Shown: positions 45,973-54,377 of the stretch, piece by piece
Layout of the letters: each line of letters begins with the position of its first letter
How positions within the stretch are numbered: the first letter of the stretch is position 1
Assembly: GCA_903862935.1 (NCBI GenBank)
Contig: CAIOZY010000040.1
Span: 163,673-227,672 of the forward strand
Reading direction: 5' to 3'
From: an uncultured Opitutaceae bacterium
GTDB taxonomy: Bacteria > Verrucomicrobiota > Verrucomicrobiia > Opitutales > Opitutaceae
Length of the DNA stretch: 64,000 nucleotides
Position numbers and translations under genes: made by a program
The notes under the pieces: model-generated
Databases searched by the model: none
The model's input: only the letters and a program-made list of their open reading frames with translations
What the model was told of the DNA's origin: nothing

Positions 45973-47708
45973 ATGAGGCCCCAGCAAAATCCCGCGCCCT
46001 CCCGTGCCCGCCACCAGGCCCGGCTCGCCCTCAGAGCCGTTGCCGTGGCCCTTTTGCTCGGGCTTGCCTCCTACGGCGCCTTTCTCGGGTTCAAGGAGTG
46101 GAGTTTCAGGAGCCAGATCCGCGTCGCCCATCAGTGGATGAATGCCGGAAACCTCGAGAGGGCGCAGGAGTCGGCGGACAAGGCGTTCACCTTCGCCCCC
46201 GGCCGGCCTGAGGCCTTGCGGCTGGCAGCCGCGCTGGCGCTTCGGCGCGGCCGAGGGGAGGAGGCGCTGCGCCGGGCGGAGGAGGCCGCCGCCGCGGGGG
46301 GGTTCTCCCCGGACTACGTTCTGGACTGGGCCGAGACCGCCGTTTGTCTCTCCGATGCCGCGACCGCGCGGAGGGCGTTGGCCCGGCTCGGAGCCGGCGT
46401 CGCCGGCTCCAGCGCACGGCGCAAAGGGCCGAGGGCGAACTTGCCCGGCAGCACGGGGACTTCGGGGCAGCCCGGGACCGGTTCGAGGCCGCCCGGAGGC
46501 GGGACGAGGCCTCGCGTTGCCCCGACCTGGCGGCCGACGAGGTGCAGCTCGGCCTAGCCTGCCTGGCATCGGGCGCTTCCTCCGACCGGGGCCGCGGGCT
46601 CGGGCTTCTCTCAGCCCGGGTGACTGACGGCGGAGAATGGGGTGTAACCGCCCTGCGGGCGCTGCTCGCCGACTCCGTCGAGCACGGCGACCGCGCCTCC
46701 ATGGCCAAGTGGGCCCTCTCGCTTCGGCGACATCCGCGGTGCACGCTGGCCGACCTCAGGTCCTGCCTGATGGCGACGTCACGGGCGGACGAGGAGCATT
46801 TCCAGGCGATGCTCGCCGAGATCAGGGCACTGCTCGCTCCCAGCCAGCTGAGGACAGCCCAGCTTCTGGACTGGCTGGGCGAGATGGGAGGCGCCGCGGG
46901 GGCGGAGCGCCTCGCGCTGGCCCGATCCGTCAGCGCCCCCCTCACCCGGAGCCCTCCGCTGTTCGTGGCGGTCGCCGAGACGTATCGGAAGCAGGCGCTG
47001 TGGGATGAACTGAAACACTGGACGCAGGCCGCCGACTGGGGCAGGCAGATCGCCGTCGTGCGGGCGGCCTACGCATTCCACGCCGATCGCCGCCTGGGTG
47101 CGGCCCGAGAAGCGCAGCTCGACTGGGGCGAGGTCTGCAGGCTGGCCTCCGGCGACGGCGCTCAAGCCCACTTTGCAGCGAGACTCCTGTATGCCTGGGG
47201 GGAACGTGCGGCTGCGGTCGAGCTGCTCTGGGCGGCGGCCGACAGCCCCGAGGCAAACGTCGAGGCCCTGGGCATGTTGGCGCGCCACTACCAGGCCGAA
47301 CGCGACGCGGCCGGCCAGTGCCGGGCCTTCGCCCTGCTTCACGCGCTCAGGCCCTCGGACCGTGCGATCGCCAACAACTACGCGTTCTTCGCGGCGGTGA
47401 CAAAGTCCGGGAATGGGACAGAAGTCGAGCGGATCGCCCGCTACAATCTGGCCGAGGAGCCCTCTAATGCCGTCTTTCGGTCGTGCTTCGCGTTCATCCT
47501 GGCCTCCGAGGGACAGCCCGGGGAGGCCCTCCGGGTGCTCAGCCCGGTTTCGGCAAAGTGGAAGTCGAGCCCGGCGGTGGCCTTCGCCTACGCAGTCGCC
47601 CTGGCCGGGGCGGGCCGCGCGCCCGAGGCCCGCGAGGTCGGGGCCTCGCTCGACCCTCGGGGCCTGACGCTCGAGGAGGTCCGGCTCCTGGCCTGCGTCC
47701 TGAAGTGA
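45973..47708 (+). pseudogene. Helical-repeat (TPR-like) membrane-anchored protein, interrupted by a frameshift
   Basis: The frame starting at 45973 (MRPQQNPAPSRARHQARLAL) has one N-terminal TM helix (about 20-38) and TPR-like units (IRVAHQWMNAGNLERAQESA, EALRLAAALALRRGRGEEAL). It loses coding character after about 46390. The continuation is in another frame from about 46404, with RLQRTAQRAEGELARQHGDF onward to 47708 (AVETYRKQ-like helices, NNYAFFAAVTKSG, AVAFAYAVALAGAGRAPEAR). Joining the two by the equivalent of a one-base deletion gives a continuous protein of about 578 residues. The break sits on a perfect hairpin (46390-46410), so a sequencing or assembly error is as likely as a true mutation. 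Its position between exosortase and substrate suggests a role in that system. Confidence 0.7.
46390..46410. repeat. Perfect GC hairpin at the frameshift point
   Basis: GGAGCCGGC, loop GTC, GCCGGCTCC: nine base pairs, all but one G/C, with a 3-base loop. It lies exactly where the reading frame of the TPR-like gene changes. Such structures cause base-calling compressions and polymerase slippage. Confidence 0.85.
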
Positions 47709-47804
47709 CCCCGGAGAGTGCCCCGGATGCGCGCGCGGAGACAGGTCACAAATCGCCAATCCGGAGGTTTCGCAAGTCGGCCCACGCCGGCGCACGATCG
47801 AGTC

Positions 47805-48608
47805 ATGAACCCGAGGCTATCCCTCCGTGGGTTGGTCCTTGCCGGCCTGCTGTTTGCAGGTCACTCCGCGCGCGCACAGGCGGTGGCAACTTCCGTGTCC
47901 GGCTTTTACGGCACGGGCATGAGCCTCAACGCCAGCACGGACCAGGCTTGGAAGGTCACCGGGGCCTACACCAACGGTTCGAATAACAACGTCTCGGCGA
48001 GCCTTACCGCTTACACGGGCGGAAGCTACACGAGCGCCTTCAACGGCCAGGCGGTACTCAACTCCCATCAAGCCACGGGATTCTGGATTTCGGACCAGAC
48101 CTCGGGCAAGTGGATCGTCACCCCCTACACAAACGACTCCAGCCAGCATCTCTACGCCGGATACTACGCGTACCAGCTGACCTTCACGATCGGGGGGACC
48201 GGCAGCGGGGCCGTGAGCAACTTCTCGCTGACCATGTCCGCCGCAGCGGACAACGCGTTCTACGTCTACGTCAACCCCACTGAAACGACAGGGGGAATGC
48301 CGGACTTCGGGCAGACGCCGGCCACGGGCTACGCCGATACCGGAAGCTACACCCCCGGGAGCACGGTGACGCTCAACAGCTCCAACGCGAACTTCAAGAT
48401 TGGCAGCAACACGCTCGTGTTCGTCGTCTACAACAACAATACGGCCCTGAACAACAACTCCAGCGGTCTTATCGTGTACGGCCTGACCGGCTACGTGCCC
48501 GAGGTGTCGCCCTGGATGCCGATCGCCGGTGCAATCGGGGCTTACGGACTCGTTCTGTTCGTCCGCAAAAGGCGGACTTCCGTAACAGGCGAGACAAGCC
48601 CTGCATAA
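47805..48608 (+). CDS. PEP-CTERM-like exosortase substrate, secreted Ser/Thr/Asn-rich protein
   Basis: 267 residues. N-terminal signal peptide (LRGLVLAGLLFAGHSARAQA). The mature part is rich in Ser, Thr, Gly, Asn and Tyr, beta-type, with no Cys. The C-terminus has the three-part exosortase signal: a VPEVSPW motif, a hydrophobic helix (MPIAGAIGAYGLVLFV) and a basic stop RKRR. This differs from canonical VPEPxxW by Val in place of the second Pro. It lies two genes after the exosortase and is probably its substrate. The mature domain could be a surface or matrix protein; many Asn/Ser/Thr residues would allow glycosylation. Confidence 0.85.
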   Translation: MNPRLSLRGLVLAGLLFAGHSARAQAVATSVSGFYGTGMSLNASTDQAWKVTGAYTNGSNNNVSASLTAYTGGSYTSAFNGQAVLNSHQATGFWISDQTSGKWIVTPYTNDSSQHLYAGYYAYQLTFTIGGTGSGAVSNFSLTMSAAADNAFYVYVNPTETTGGMPDFGQTPATGYADTGSYTPGSTVTLNSSNANFKIGSNTLVFVVYNNNTALNNNSSGLIVYGLTGYVPEVSPWMPIAGAIGAYGLVLFVRKRRTSVTGETSPA

Positions 48609-49038
48609 CCGGGGTCGCATGGCGTCAGTGCCAAAGGAGGGCAGCGGAGTGGGCCAACCGCAGGACTGACGGGCGGAGCCCACGGCACGGGCGCCAAGTT
48701 GAGGCCCCCTGTTCCGGACCAGCGGGAAAGCCCCCCTCGCCCGCACCCCAAGCACAACCCCAGCACCGGGCCTCTGTGATTCGAGTATTGGGGATATTTA
48801 CTCATCTCGGCGTGTCATAACACCCAAAATCGGATCGCTGTATCCCTAAGCACTCACGGAGTTCTTGTCCTCCGTTTAGGGTTCACGTGAATGTCCGCGT
48901 CGGGCCCGGCTGCGCAGGGCCAGTCGGCACCCAAGGGACAAGAAGTCCGACCCGGGCCGGCATGGCTACCGGCGCTCGATTGCTGACCGTGCCAAACCCT
49001 CCCCCATTTCTTCTAAGCCTTTCGCGACTCCTCTCCCC
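48609..49038. other. 430-base intergenic region with one stem-loop
   Basis: No convincing gene on either strand. The left part is GC-rich. The right part is less so and contains a bulged stem-loop at 48844-48881 (CCCTAA and ACGGAG pairing with CTCCGT and TTAGGG) and the 10-base palindrome TTCACGTGAA at 48882-48891, about 150 bases before the large kinase gene. No T-tract follows the stem, so it is not a simple terminator. These may be regulatory sites for the kinase gene. Confidence 0.5.
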
Positions 49039-52000
49039 ATGATCCCGGAATTGCCTCCGCCTGCCGCTCCGGCGCAGCTGAACGCGCCTGCGCCCGGACG
49101 ACGCCATCTTGTCCGGGCCTGCGCCCTGCTCGGGGGCGGCCTCGGCCTGTTCCGCCTCGCCGCTTCGTACGGCACAACCCGGAACTTGTTCGACGAGATC
49201 GGGCCTGAGAACACACCCGCCCGCGGGACCCTGCTCATCCTGGTGATCCTCGGAGCGGTGCTGGGGCTCGCCTCGATCCAAAGACTCTCCCGGGCCCTGC
49301 GCGCCGCCGCGCTCGCCGCAACGGCGCTCGCGGACCTGGCCGTGGCCCTGGCCGCCTCGGACCGCCTGCTCGGCCGGGGTCCGTCCTGGGAGGCCTGGCT
49401 TGGAATGGCTGGCCGGGGGCAGCCGCGCATGGCCCTTGAGATGGCGTTAATCCTCCTCTCATCCCTGACGGGCGCGGCGTCCCTCCTGACTCCCCTCTCC
49501 CGCTCCGGGCCGATCCGCATCCTGGGGCTTGTCGCCAGCCTCGGCGTGCTTTGGAGCGGACTGACGATCGTGTCGTTGTGGCTCGCCCGGATCCAGCTCG
49601 CCTTCCTGGTGCCGCAGATGCTGGTCCCGCTCCTGACGGGAGTCGCGATCACCTGCCTTGCGATCGGCCTGCTCGCGGCGGGACGGTTCGACGACGTGGC
49701 CCTGAACGTGCTGTTCGGCACCCGGGAGCACAGGCCCCGGGAGAGGACCGCCCTGCTCGCGCTCTCGGCCGCCGTCGCGGCAGCCTACGGGGTCGGCGGG
49801 GCCCACTACCTCGCCGCGGAGGCCACCGCCCATCGGAGCGCCGTGGCCGAGAAGCTGGCGTACTTTGCGGATCGGAAGACCCATGACATCTCGGGCTGGC
49901 TCAGCGAGCGCCTGGGCGACGCCCAGCTCGTCTCGACGACCCCGCACCTCGCCGAGGACGTGGCCCGGCTCGCCGACCGGCCGGAGGCGCCCCAGCCCCG
50001 CACCGACATCGCCGCCTGGAGTCACGCGCTGGCGGTGAGCTACGGCTACTCCGCGGTGATCGTCCTCGGCCCCGACCTGGGGGTGCTGCTCGCAGAACCG
50101 GCCTCGGCCGACGTATCAAGCCCCGAGGAGCGGGCAAACATCGCCTCAGCCTTGCAGAGCGGAAAACTGCGCGCGTTCGACGTAGTTCATGAGCCGGCGG
50201 GCAGCTGGCACATGGAGTTCGTCGTGCCGCTGCGGCAGCCGGCCGCGCCCTCCCCATCCGGGGCCGTGGTCCTGCGAGTCGATCCCGCCCAAACCCTCTT
50301 CCCCCTCTTGAGGGGCGAGCCCGAGATAGGGCACAGCGCGGAGTTCCGGCTGATCCACCGCGAAGGCGACGAACTCACGAACCTGAACCCGGCCCTCGAC
50401 CTGCCCGGTTCGACGCCGCAGGACCGGCTTCCCTTCGGGACTCGCCGGCCGATCAGCGACACGAACCTCCTGGGGGCCCGCGTGCTGCGGGGGGAGACCA
50501 GGGAGATCGACGCGCTGGATTACCGCGGCGTCCCGGTCCTCGGGGTGGGCCGTAAGATTCCCGGGACCTCGTGGATCCTGGACGCGAAAATCGACCAGGC
50601 GGAGGTTTACGGAAACGTCCTGGGGCAGGACGGGCGGACCTCCGGGCGCTTGGCGGTCGCCGTGGCGTTCATCACCCTCGGGATCGGGCTCATCCTGCGC
50701 CGAAGGCAGGCCGTGGCGCTCGCCCAGGAGCTCGCGAGCGAGCGCCGCCTGAGGGCGCTGAGCGAGCGGCTGGCCCTGGTCATGCGGCACGCGAACGAGG
50801 GGCTGCTCCTGCTCGACGGCGACCTGCGGATCATCGACGCGAACGAGAAGGCCGCCAGCCTGTACGACTATGCCCGGGAGCAGTTGGTCGGGATGAGCCT
50901 GATGGACCTCAAGCCCGCCGGCACGGACTCGGCTTGGCTCAAGCGCATGTTCAACCGCCCGGAGATTGCCACCGGCGCGGTCTTCGAGACCGAACACTGC
51001 AGCCGCAACGGAGTCTCCTTCCCTGTCGAGTTGAGCGTCCGCGTGGTCGAACTCGACGGGCGACCCCACCATCTCACCTTCGTGCGCAACATCACCGCAC
51101 GCCGTGCCGCGCTGGACCGGATCAGGGAGGCCCGCAGGGACGCTGAGCTGAAGGCGGCTGAGCTCGAGGCGATCTCCGAGGCGGCCCCCGCGGCCATCTT
51201 CGTCGCCCGCGACCCCGAGTGCCGGTCGGTCTGGGGAAACCGCGTCGCGCGGGAGTTGCTCGGAGCCGCCGAGGGCACGAACCTGTCGAGGAAGGCCTCG
51301 CCGAACCCGGGGCAAGCCCGGGGCATCCGTGTCATGAAGGACGGGCGTGAGCTTCCTGCGAGCGAGCTTCCGTTCGAGCGGGCCTCCCGCGGGGAAGTGG
51401 TGCGGGACTTTGACTTCGATCTTACCTTCGGCGACGGGTCGGTGCGGACGCTCTCCGGAGGCGCCGTTCCTCTGCGCGACGCAGATGGACGGCTGACCGG
51501 TGCGGTCGGGGTCTTCCTCGACGTGACCGACCGCCGCAGGGCCGAGGAGACCCTCAGGGTCGCCCACGACATGCTGGTCACAAGCCAGAGAATCGGCCGG
51601 CTCGGAAGCTGGCGAATCGACCACCCGTCCGGCGGACTGGGCTGGTCGGATGAGACCTTCCGAATCTTCGAAATGAAGAGGCCCCCGGCCGGCGAAGGGG
51701 CCAGGCCTCTCCTGTCGCCCCTGTCGCCGGCCGAGCGGGAGCACTTCCGATCGCTGATGCACCCCGAGGATCAGGAGCGGGTCGACCGGGCCTTTGACGA
51801 GGCCGTGGGCAGCGGCGTCCCCTTCCGGTCGACCCACAGGGTCGTAATGCCCGACGGGCGCGTGAAGATGGTGGTGGAAAGCTGCACGACCTCCTATGCG
51901 GCGAATGGCGGCCCGATGTTCTCCCTTGGCACGGTGTTCGACATCACCGACCAGTTTCACGCCCAGGAAGCCTTGCGGGCGAGCGAGTCGGTGTTGTCGG

Positions 52001-53496
52001 CAATCTTCGAGAACGCCCACGTGGGCATCTGCTACTCGGACGCCCAGGGAGCCATGGCCCGGTACAACCCGAGACTGTGCGCGATCCTCGGCTACAGCCC
52101 CGAGGAGATGCCGGGGATCCACTACTCGGCCTTCACGCGCCCCGAGGACGTCGCCCGGGAGGAGACGGCTCTCGCCGAGATGCGCTCCGGCTCGCGCAAG
52201 GCCTACGCCGCGGACAAGGTCTACATCCGGAAGGACGGTTCGGAATTCTGGGGGCACCTCGCGATCGCCGCAGTCAGGTCGTCCCGCGGGGAGCTGACCG
52301 GATTCGCAGTCGTGGTCGAGGACATCACCGGGCGGATCCGGGCGCAGGAGGCCCTGACCCGGTTCAACCTGGAGCTCGAGGACCGGATCACCTCCCGCAC
52401 CCTGGAGCTCGCGGCCCGCACCCGCGAACTCGAGGGCCTGATCGGGTCGCTTCCGGACGTCGTCCTGATCTGCGACCGGTCCGGCGAGCCGATCTACTGC
52501 CATCCGCCCCGGCCCGAGGATCGCCCCGCCTTTCTCGCCGGATGCCCCGGCTGCGACAACGTCCGGTGCCAGAGCCCGCTCATCCTCTCGATCGCCCGGG
52601 AGGCAAGCGCCTCCGCGCTCGAGACGGGGCGGACCCTCATCCGGGAGTCCGAGCGGCAGTTCGACGGCAAGCCCCTGTGGATCGAGGTGCGCGCCAGCCC
52701 GGTCGGCAAGGACCGGATCTTGATGCTCCTGCGCGACATCTCCCCGCGCAAGCTGGTCGAGCGCGAGGTCGCTGCGAACCTCAAGCGCGAGCGAGAGCTC
52801 TCGGAGCTGAAGAGCCACTTCGTGTCGGTCGCCTCCCACGAGTTTCGCACCCCGCTCGCCGGCGCCGTCGGCTGCGTCGACATGCTCGACCGGTACGGCG
52901 ACCGGCTGACCCCCGAGAAGCGCGCAGAGGTTCTCAGGCGCCTGAAAAATTCCCATCGCAGGTTGATCGACATCATGGACAACGTCCTCACCGTGAGCAG
53001 AGCCGAGGTCGGTCGGATCCAGGTTGAGCCTGTGCCAACCGATCTCAGGAGCTTCGTGCAGGACACGATCGACGAGGTGACCGTAAGCGACCAAGGCCGG
53101 CACCGGATTGCCCTGCAGTGGGCCGGAGCGGACCCCGTGGTGCAGGCCGACCAGAAGCTCATGCACCACATCGTATCCAACTTGCTTGCAAACGCGGCCC
53201 GGTATTCCCCGGAGGGAACCACCATCCACGTCAGTGCCGCGGCGGAGGACGGACACTTCTCGGTCACGGTTGCGGACGAGGGGATCGGGGTCCCGGAGGC
53301 CGACCGCGGGCGCATCTTCGAGCCATTCGTGCGCGGGAGCAATGTCGGCGAGGCAAGCGGGACCGGCCTGGGGCTCAACATTGTGAAACGCTACTGCGAG
53401 GTTATGGGCGGCAAGGTCGAACTCCTGCCGGGGGAGCGGGGGGCCTCCTTCAGGGTGGAAATCCCCTTCGCAAAGGGCGAGGGAAAGGGCGCATGA
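49039..53496 (+). CDS. Large membrane multi-PAS sensor histidine kinase
   Basis: 1485 residues. An N-terminal block of about seven hydrophobic segments (about 25-255) is followed by a presumably periplasmic sensor region (about 260-535, with GYSAVIVLGPDLGVLLAEP and SWILDAKIDQAEVYG, Cache-like) and another TM helix (about 540-555). At least four PAS/PAC domains follow (from about 585, 710, 850 and 980), then a coiled coil (LELEDRITSRTLELAARTRE). A further PAS-like segment has five cysteines: Cys1145, 1154, 1169, 1172 and 1177. The kinase core has H-box VASHEFRTPL (His1267), VSNLLANAARYSPEG, VADEGIGVPEADRG and GTGLGLNIVKRY. It overlaps the receiver gene by four bases. Confidence 0.92.
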   Translation: MIPELPPPAAPAQLNAPAPGRRHLVRACALLGGGLGLFRLAASYGTTRNLFDEIGPENTPARGTLLILVILGAVLGLASIQRLSRALRAAALAATALADLAVALAASDRLLGRGPSWEAWLGMAGRGQPRMALEMALILLSSLTGAASLLTPLSRSGPIRILGLVASLGVLWSGLTIVSLWLARIQLAFLVPQMLVPLLTGVAITCLAIGLLAAGRFDDVALNVLFGTREHRPRERTALLALSAAVAAAYGVGGAHYLAAEATAHRSAVAEKLAYFADRKTHDISGWLSERLGDAQLVSTTPHLAEDVARLADRPEAPQPRTDIAAWSHALAVSYGYSAVIVLGPDLGVLLAEPASADVSSPEERANIASALQSGKLRAFDVVHEPAGSWHMEFVVPLRQPAAPSPSGAVVLRVDPAQTLFPLLRGEPEIGHSAEFRLIHREGDELTNLNPALDLPGSTPQDRLPFGTRRPISDTNLLGARVLRGETREIDALDYRGVPVLGVGRKIPGTSWILDAKIDQAEVYGNVLGQDGRTSGRLAVAVAFITLGIGLILRRRQAVALAQELASERRLRALSERLALVMRHANEGLLLLDGDLRIIDANEKAASLYDYAREQLVGMSLMDLKPAGTDSAWLKRMFNRPEIATGAVFETEHCSRNGVSFPVELSVRVVELDGRPHHLTFVRNITARRAALDRIREARRDAELKAAELEAISEAAPAAIFVARDPECRSVWGNRVARELLGAAEGTNLSRKASPNPGQARGIRVMKDGRELPASELPFERASRGEVVRDFDFDLTFGDGSVRTLSGGAVPLRDADGRLTGAVGVFLDVTDRRRAEETLRVAHDMLVTSQRIGRLGSWRIDHPSGGLGWSDETFRIFEMKRPPAGEGARPLLSPLSPAEREHFRSLMHPEDQERVDRAFDEAVGSGVPFRSTHRVVMPDGRVKMVVESCTTSYAANGGPMFSLGTVFDITDQFHAQEALRASESVLSAIFENAHVGICYSDAQGAMARYNPRLCAILGYSPEEMPGIHYSAFTRPEDVAREETALAEMRSGSRKAYAADKVYIRKDGSEFWGHLAIAAVRSSRGELTGFAVVVEDITGRIRAQEALTRFNLELEDRITSRTLELAARTRELEGLIGSLPDVVLICDRSGEPIYCHPPRPEDRPAFLAGCPGCDNVRCQSPLILSIAREASASALETGRTLIRESERQFDGKPLWIEVRASPVGKDRILMLLRDISPRKLVEREVAANLKRERELSELKSHFVSVASHEFRTPLAGAVGCVDMLDRYGDRLTPEKRAEVLRRLKNSHRRLIDIMDNVLTVSRAEVGRIQVEPVPTDLRSFVQDTIDEVTVSDQGRHRIALQWAGADPVVQADQKLMHHIVSNLLANAARYSPEGTTIHVSAAAEDGHFSVTVADEGIGVPEADRGRIFEPFVRGSNVGEASGTGLGLNIVKRYCEVMGGKVELLPGERGASFRVEIPFAKGEGKGA

Positions 53497-53864
53497 GAAA
53501 CTCCCGCCGCACGATCCTCGTCGTCGAGGACGACGCCATTTTGCGGGACACCCTGATTGAGTCCCTGGAGCTGGAGGGCTATGCCACCCTGGCCGCGAGA
53601 AACGGCGAGGAGGGCCTGGCCCTTGCGCGAAGAGAGGGTCCTGATCTGGTGCTGACCGATGCGGCGATGCCAGTCTGCGACGGTTATGAGCTCATCCGGG
53701 CGCTGCAGGCCGACAAGCGGACCCGGGACATTCCCGTCGTCATGATCTCGGCGCGGGTTGAAAGCGCCTCAAAGACCAAGGCCATCGGCGCCGGCGCCGT
53801 GGCCTTTGTGAGGAAGCCCTTCGAATTTAAGGAGCTTCTGAACCGGATCCGGGATTTGTCCTGA
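53493..53864 (+). CDS. Stand-alone response regulator receiver, partner of the multi-PAS kinase
   Basis: 123 residues, only a receiver domain: TILVVEDDAILRDTLIESLE, phosphoacceptor in LVLTDAAMPVCDGYEL, Ser in VVMISARVE and Lys in AFVRKPFEFKEL. The ATG at 53493 overlaps the kinase stop (ATGA), so kinase and receiver are translationally coupled and very probably a cognate pair. There is no output domain, so the signal must pass on by protein contact or phosphotransfer. Confidence 0.92.
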   Translation: MRNSRRTILVVEDDAILRDTLIESLELEGYATLAARNGEEGLALARREGPDLVLTDAAMPVCDGYELIRALQADKRTRDIPVVMISARVESASKTKAIGAGAVAFVRKPFEFKELLNRIRDLS

Positions 53865-53995
53865 GCCGGCCGCGCTGGGATCAGCCCAAACTCTTGGCTT
53901 CGCACGGGCCGCCAGCCGGGGAATTCCAGCTGCGGGCCCATCCATTCCCCATCCCAAGCAGCTAGTCTTAAGGCAGAAACTACGGATTTAGATAT

Positions 53996-54011
53996 GTATC
54001 ATTTGTGATAC
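53996..54011. promoter_or_regulatory. Dyad operator candidate upstream of the XRE gene
   Basis: GTATCA-TTTG-TGATAC, a perfect 6-base dyad with 4-base spacer, 51 bases before the XRE start. XRE/HipB-type repressors usually bind such dyads in their own promoter. Identity inferred from position. Confidence 0.55.
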
Positions 54012-54018
54012 TATTTTG

Positions 54019-54046
54019 TTGATTAATTACAATATCTCCATATTTT
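54019..54046 (+). promoter_or_regulatory. Possible sigma-70 promoter of the XRE gene
   Basis: TTGATT (54019-54024) and TATTTT (54041-54046) with 16-base spacing, inside an AT-rich pocket (about 53985-54062) that stands out from the GC-rich surroundings. The XRE ATG is 17 bases downstream of the -10. Confidence 0.4.
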
Positions 54047-54062
54047 GTATTATTAAACAAAC

Positions 54063-54377
54063 ATGGAGCTCCCCGAAGCAGGCACACTGATACGCGAGGC
54101 TCGACTGAGGGCCGGCCTAACCCAGCAGGCCTTGGCGGAGGAGCTCAACATGAGTCGAGCAACGCTATCCCAGCTGGAAAATGACGTGATCGCCGAGCTG
54201 GGCGTGAGGAAACTCGCACGGATCTGCGAACGGGTGGGCCTCGAGGTCGTGATCCAGCCCCGCCGGGATGCGGGGATCGCGCCCGAGGCGCTGCCCCCCG
54301 TCGGGACGCGGCCCCGGCCGGCGCGCCGGGACCCCGAGGCCGAGCTCGAGCTTAAGATGGCCCTTTCGAGGGCCTAA
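54063..54377 (+). CDS. XRE/HipB-like helix-turn-helix regulator
   Basis: 104 residues. HTH_3 domain in the first 65 residues: GTLIREARLRAGLTQQALAE, LNMSRATLSQLENDV, GVRKLARICERVGLEVVI. The C-terminal 40 residues are Pro/Arg-rich then acidic (RRDPEAELELKMALSRA). It resembles HipB or Xre-type antitoxins, but no HipA-like or RES toxin is adjacent: the next gene, on the opposite strand, is a FemAB-like acyltransferase whose stop overlaps this one by four bases. Its AT-rich promoter pocket suggests acquisition by transfer. Confidence 0.88.
   Translation: MELPEAGTLIREARLRAGLTQQALAEELNMSRATLSQLENDVIAELGVRKLARICERVGLEVVIQPRRDAGIAPEALPPVGTRPRPARRDPEAELELKMALSRA

Noticed and set aside
46383..46404. 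Programmed -1 frameshifting in the TPR-like gene
   Set aside because: No X-XXY-YYZ slippery heptamer was found ahead of the hairpin. An indel or sequence error is simpler.
50146..53256. Minus-strand open frame of 1036 codons
   Set aside because: It lies fully antisense to the multi-PAS kinase. It is open only because of high GC codon bias and shows no family resemblance.
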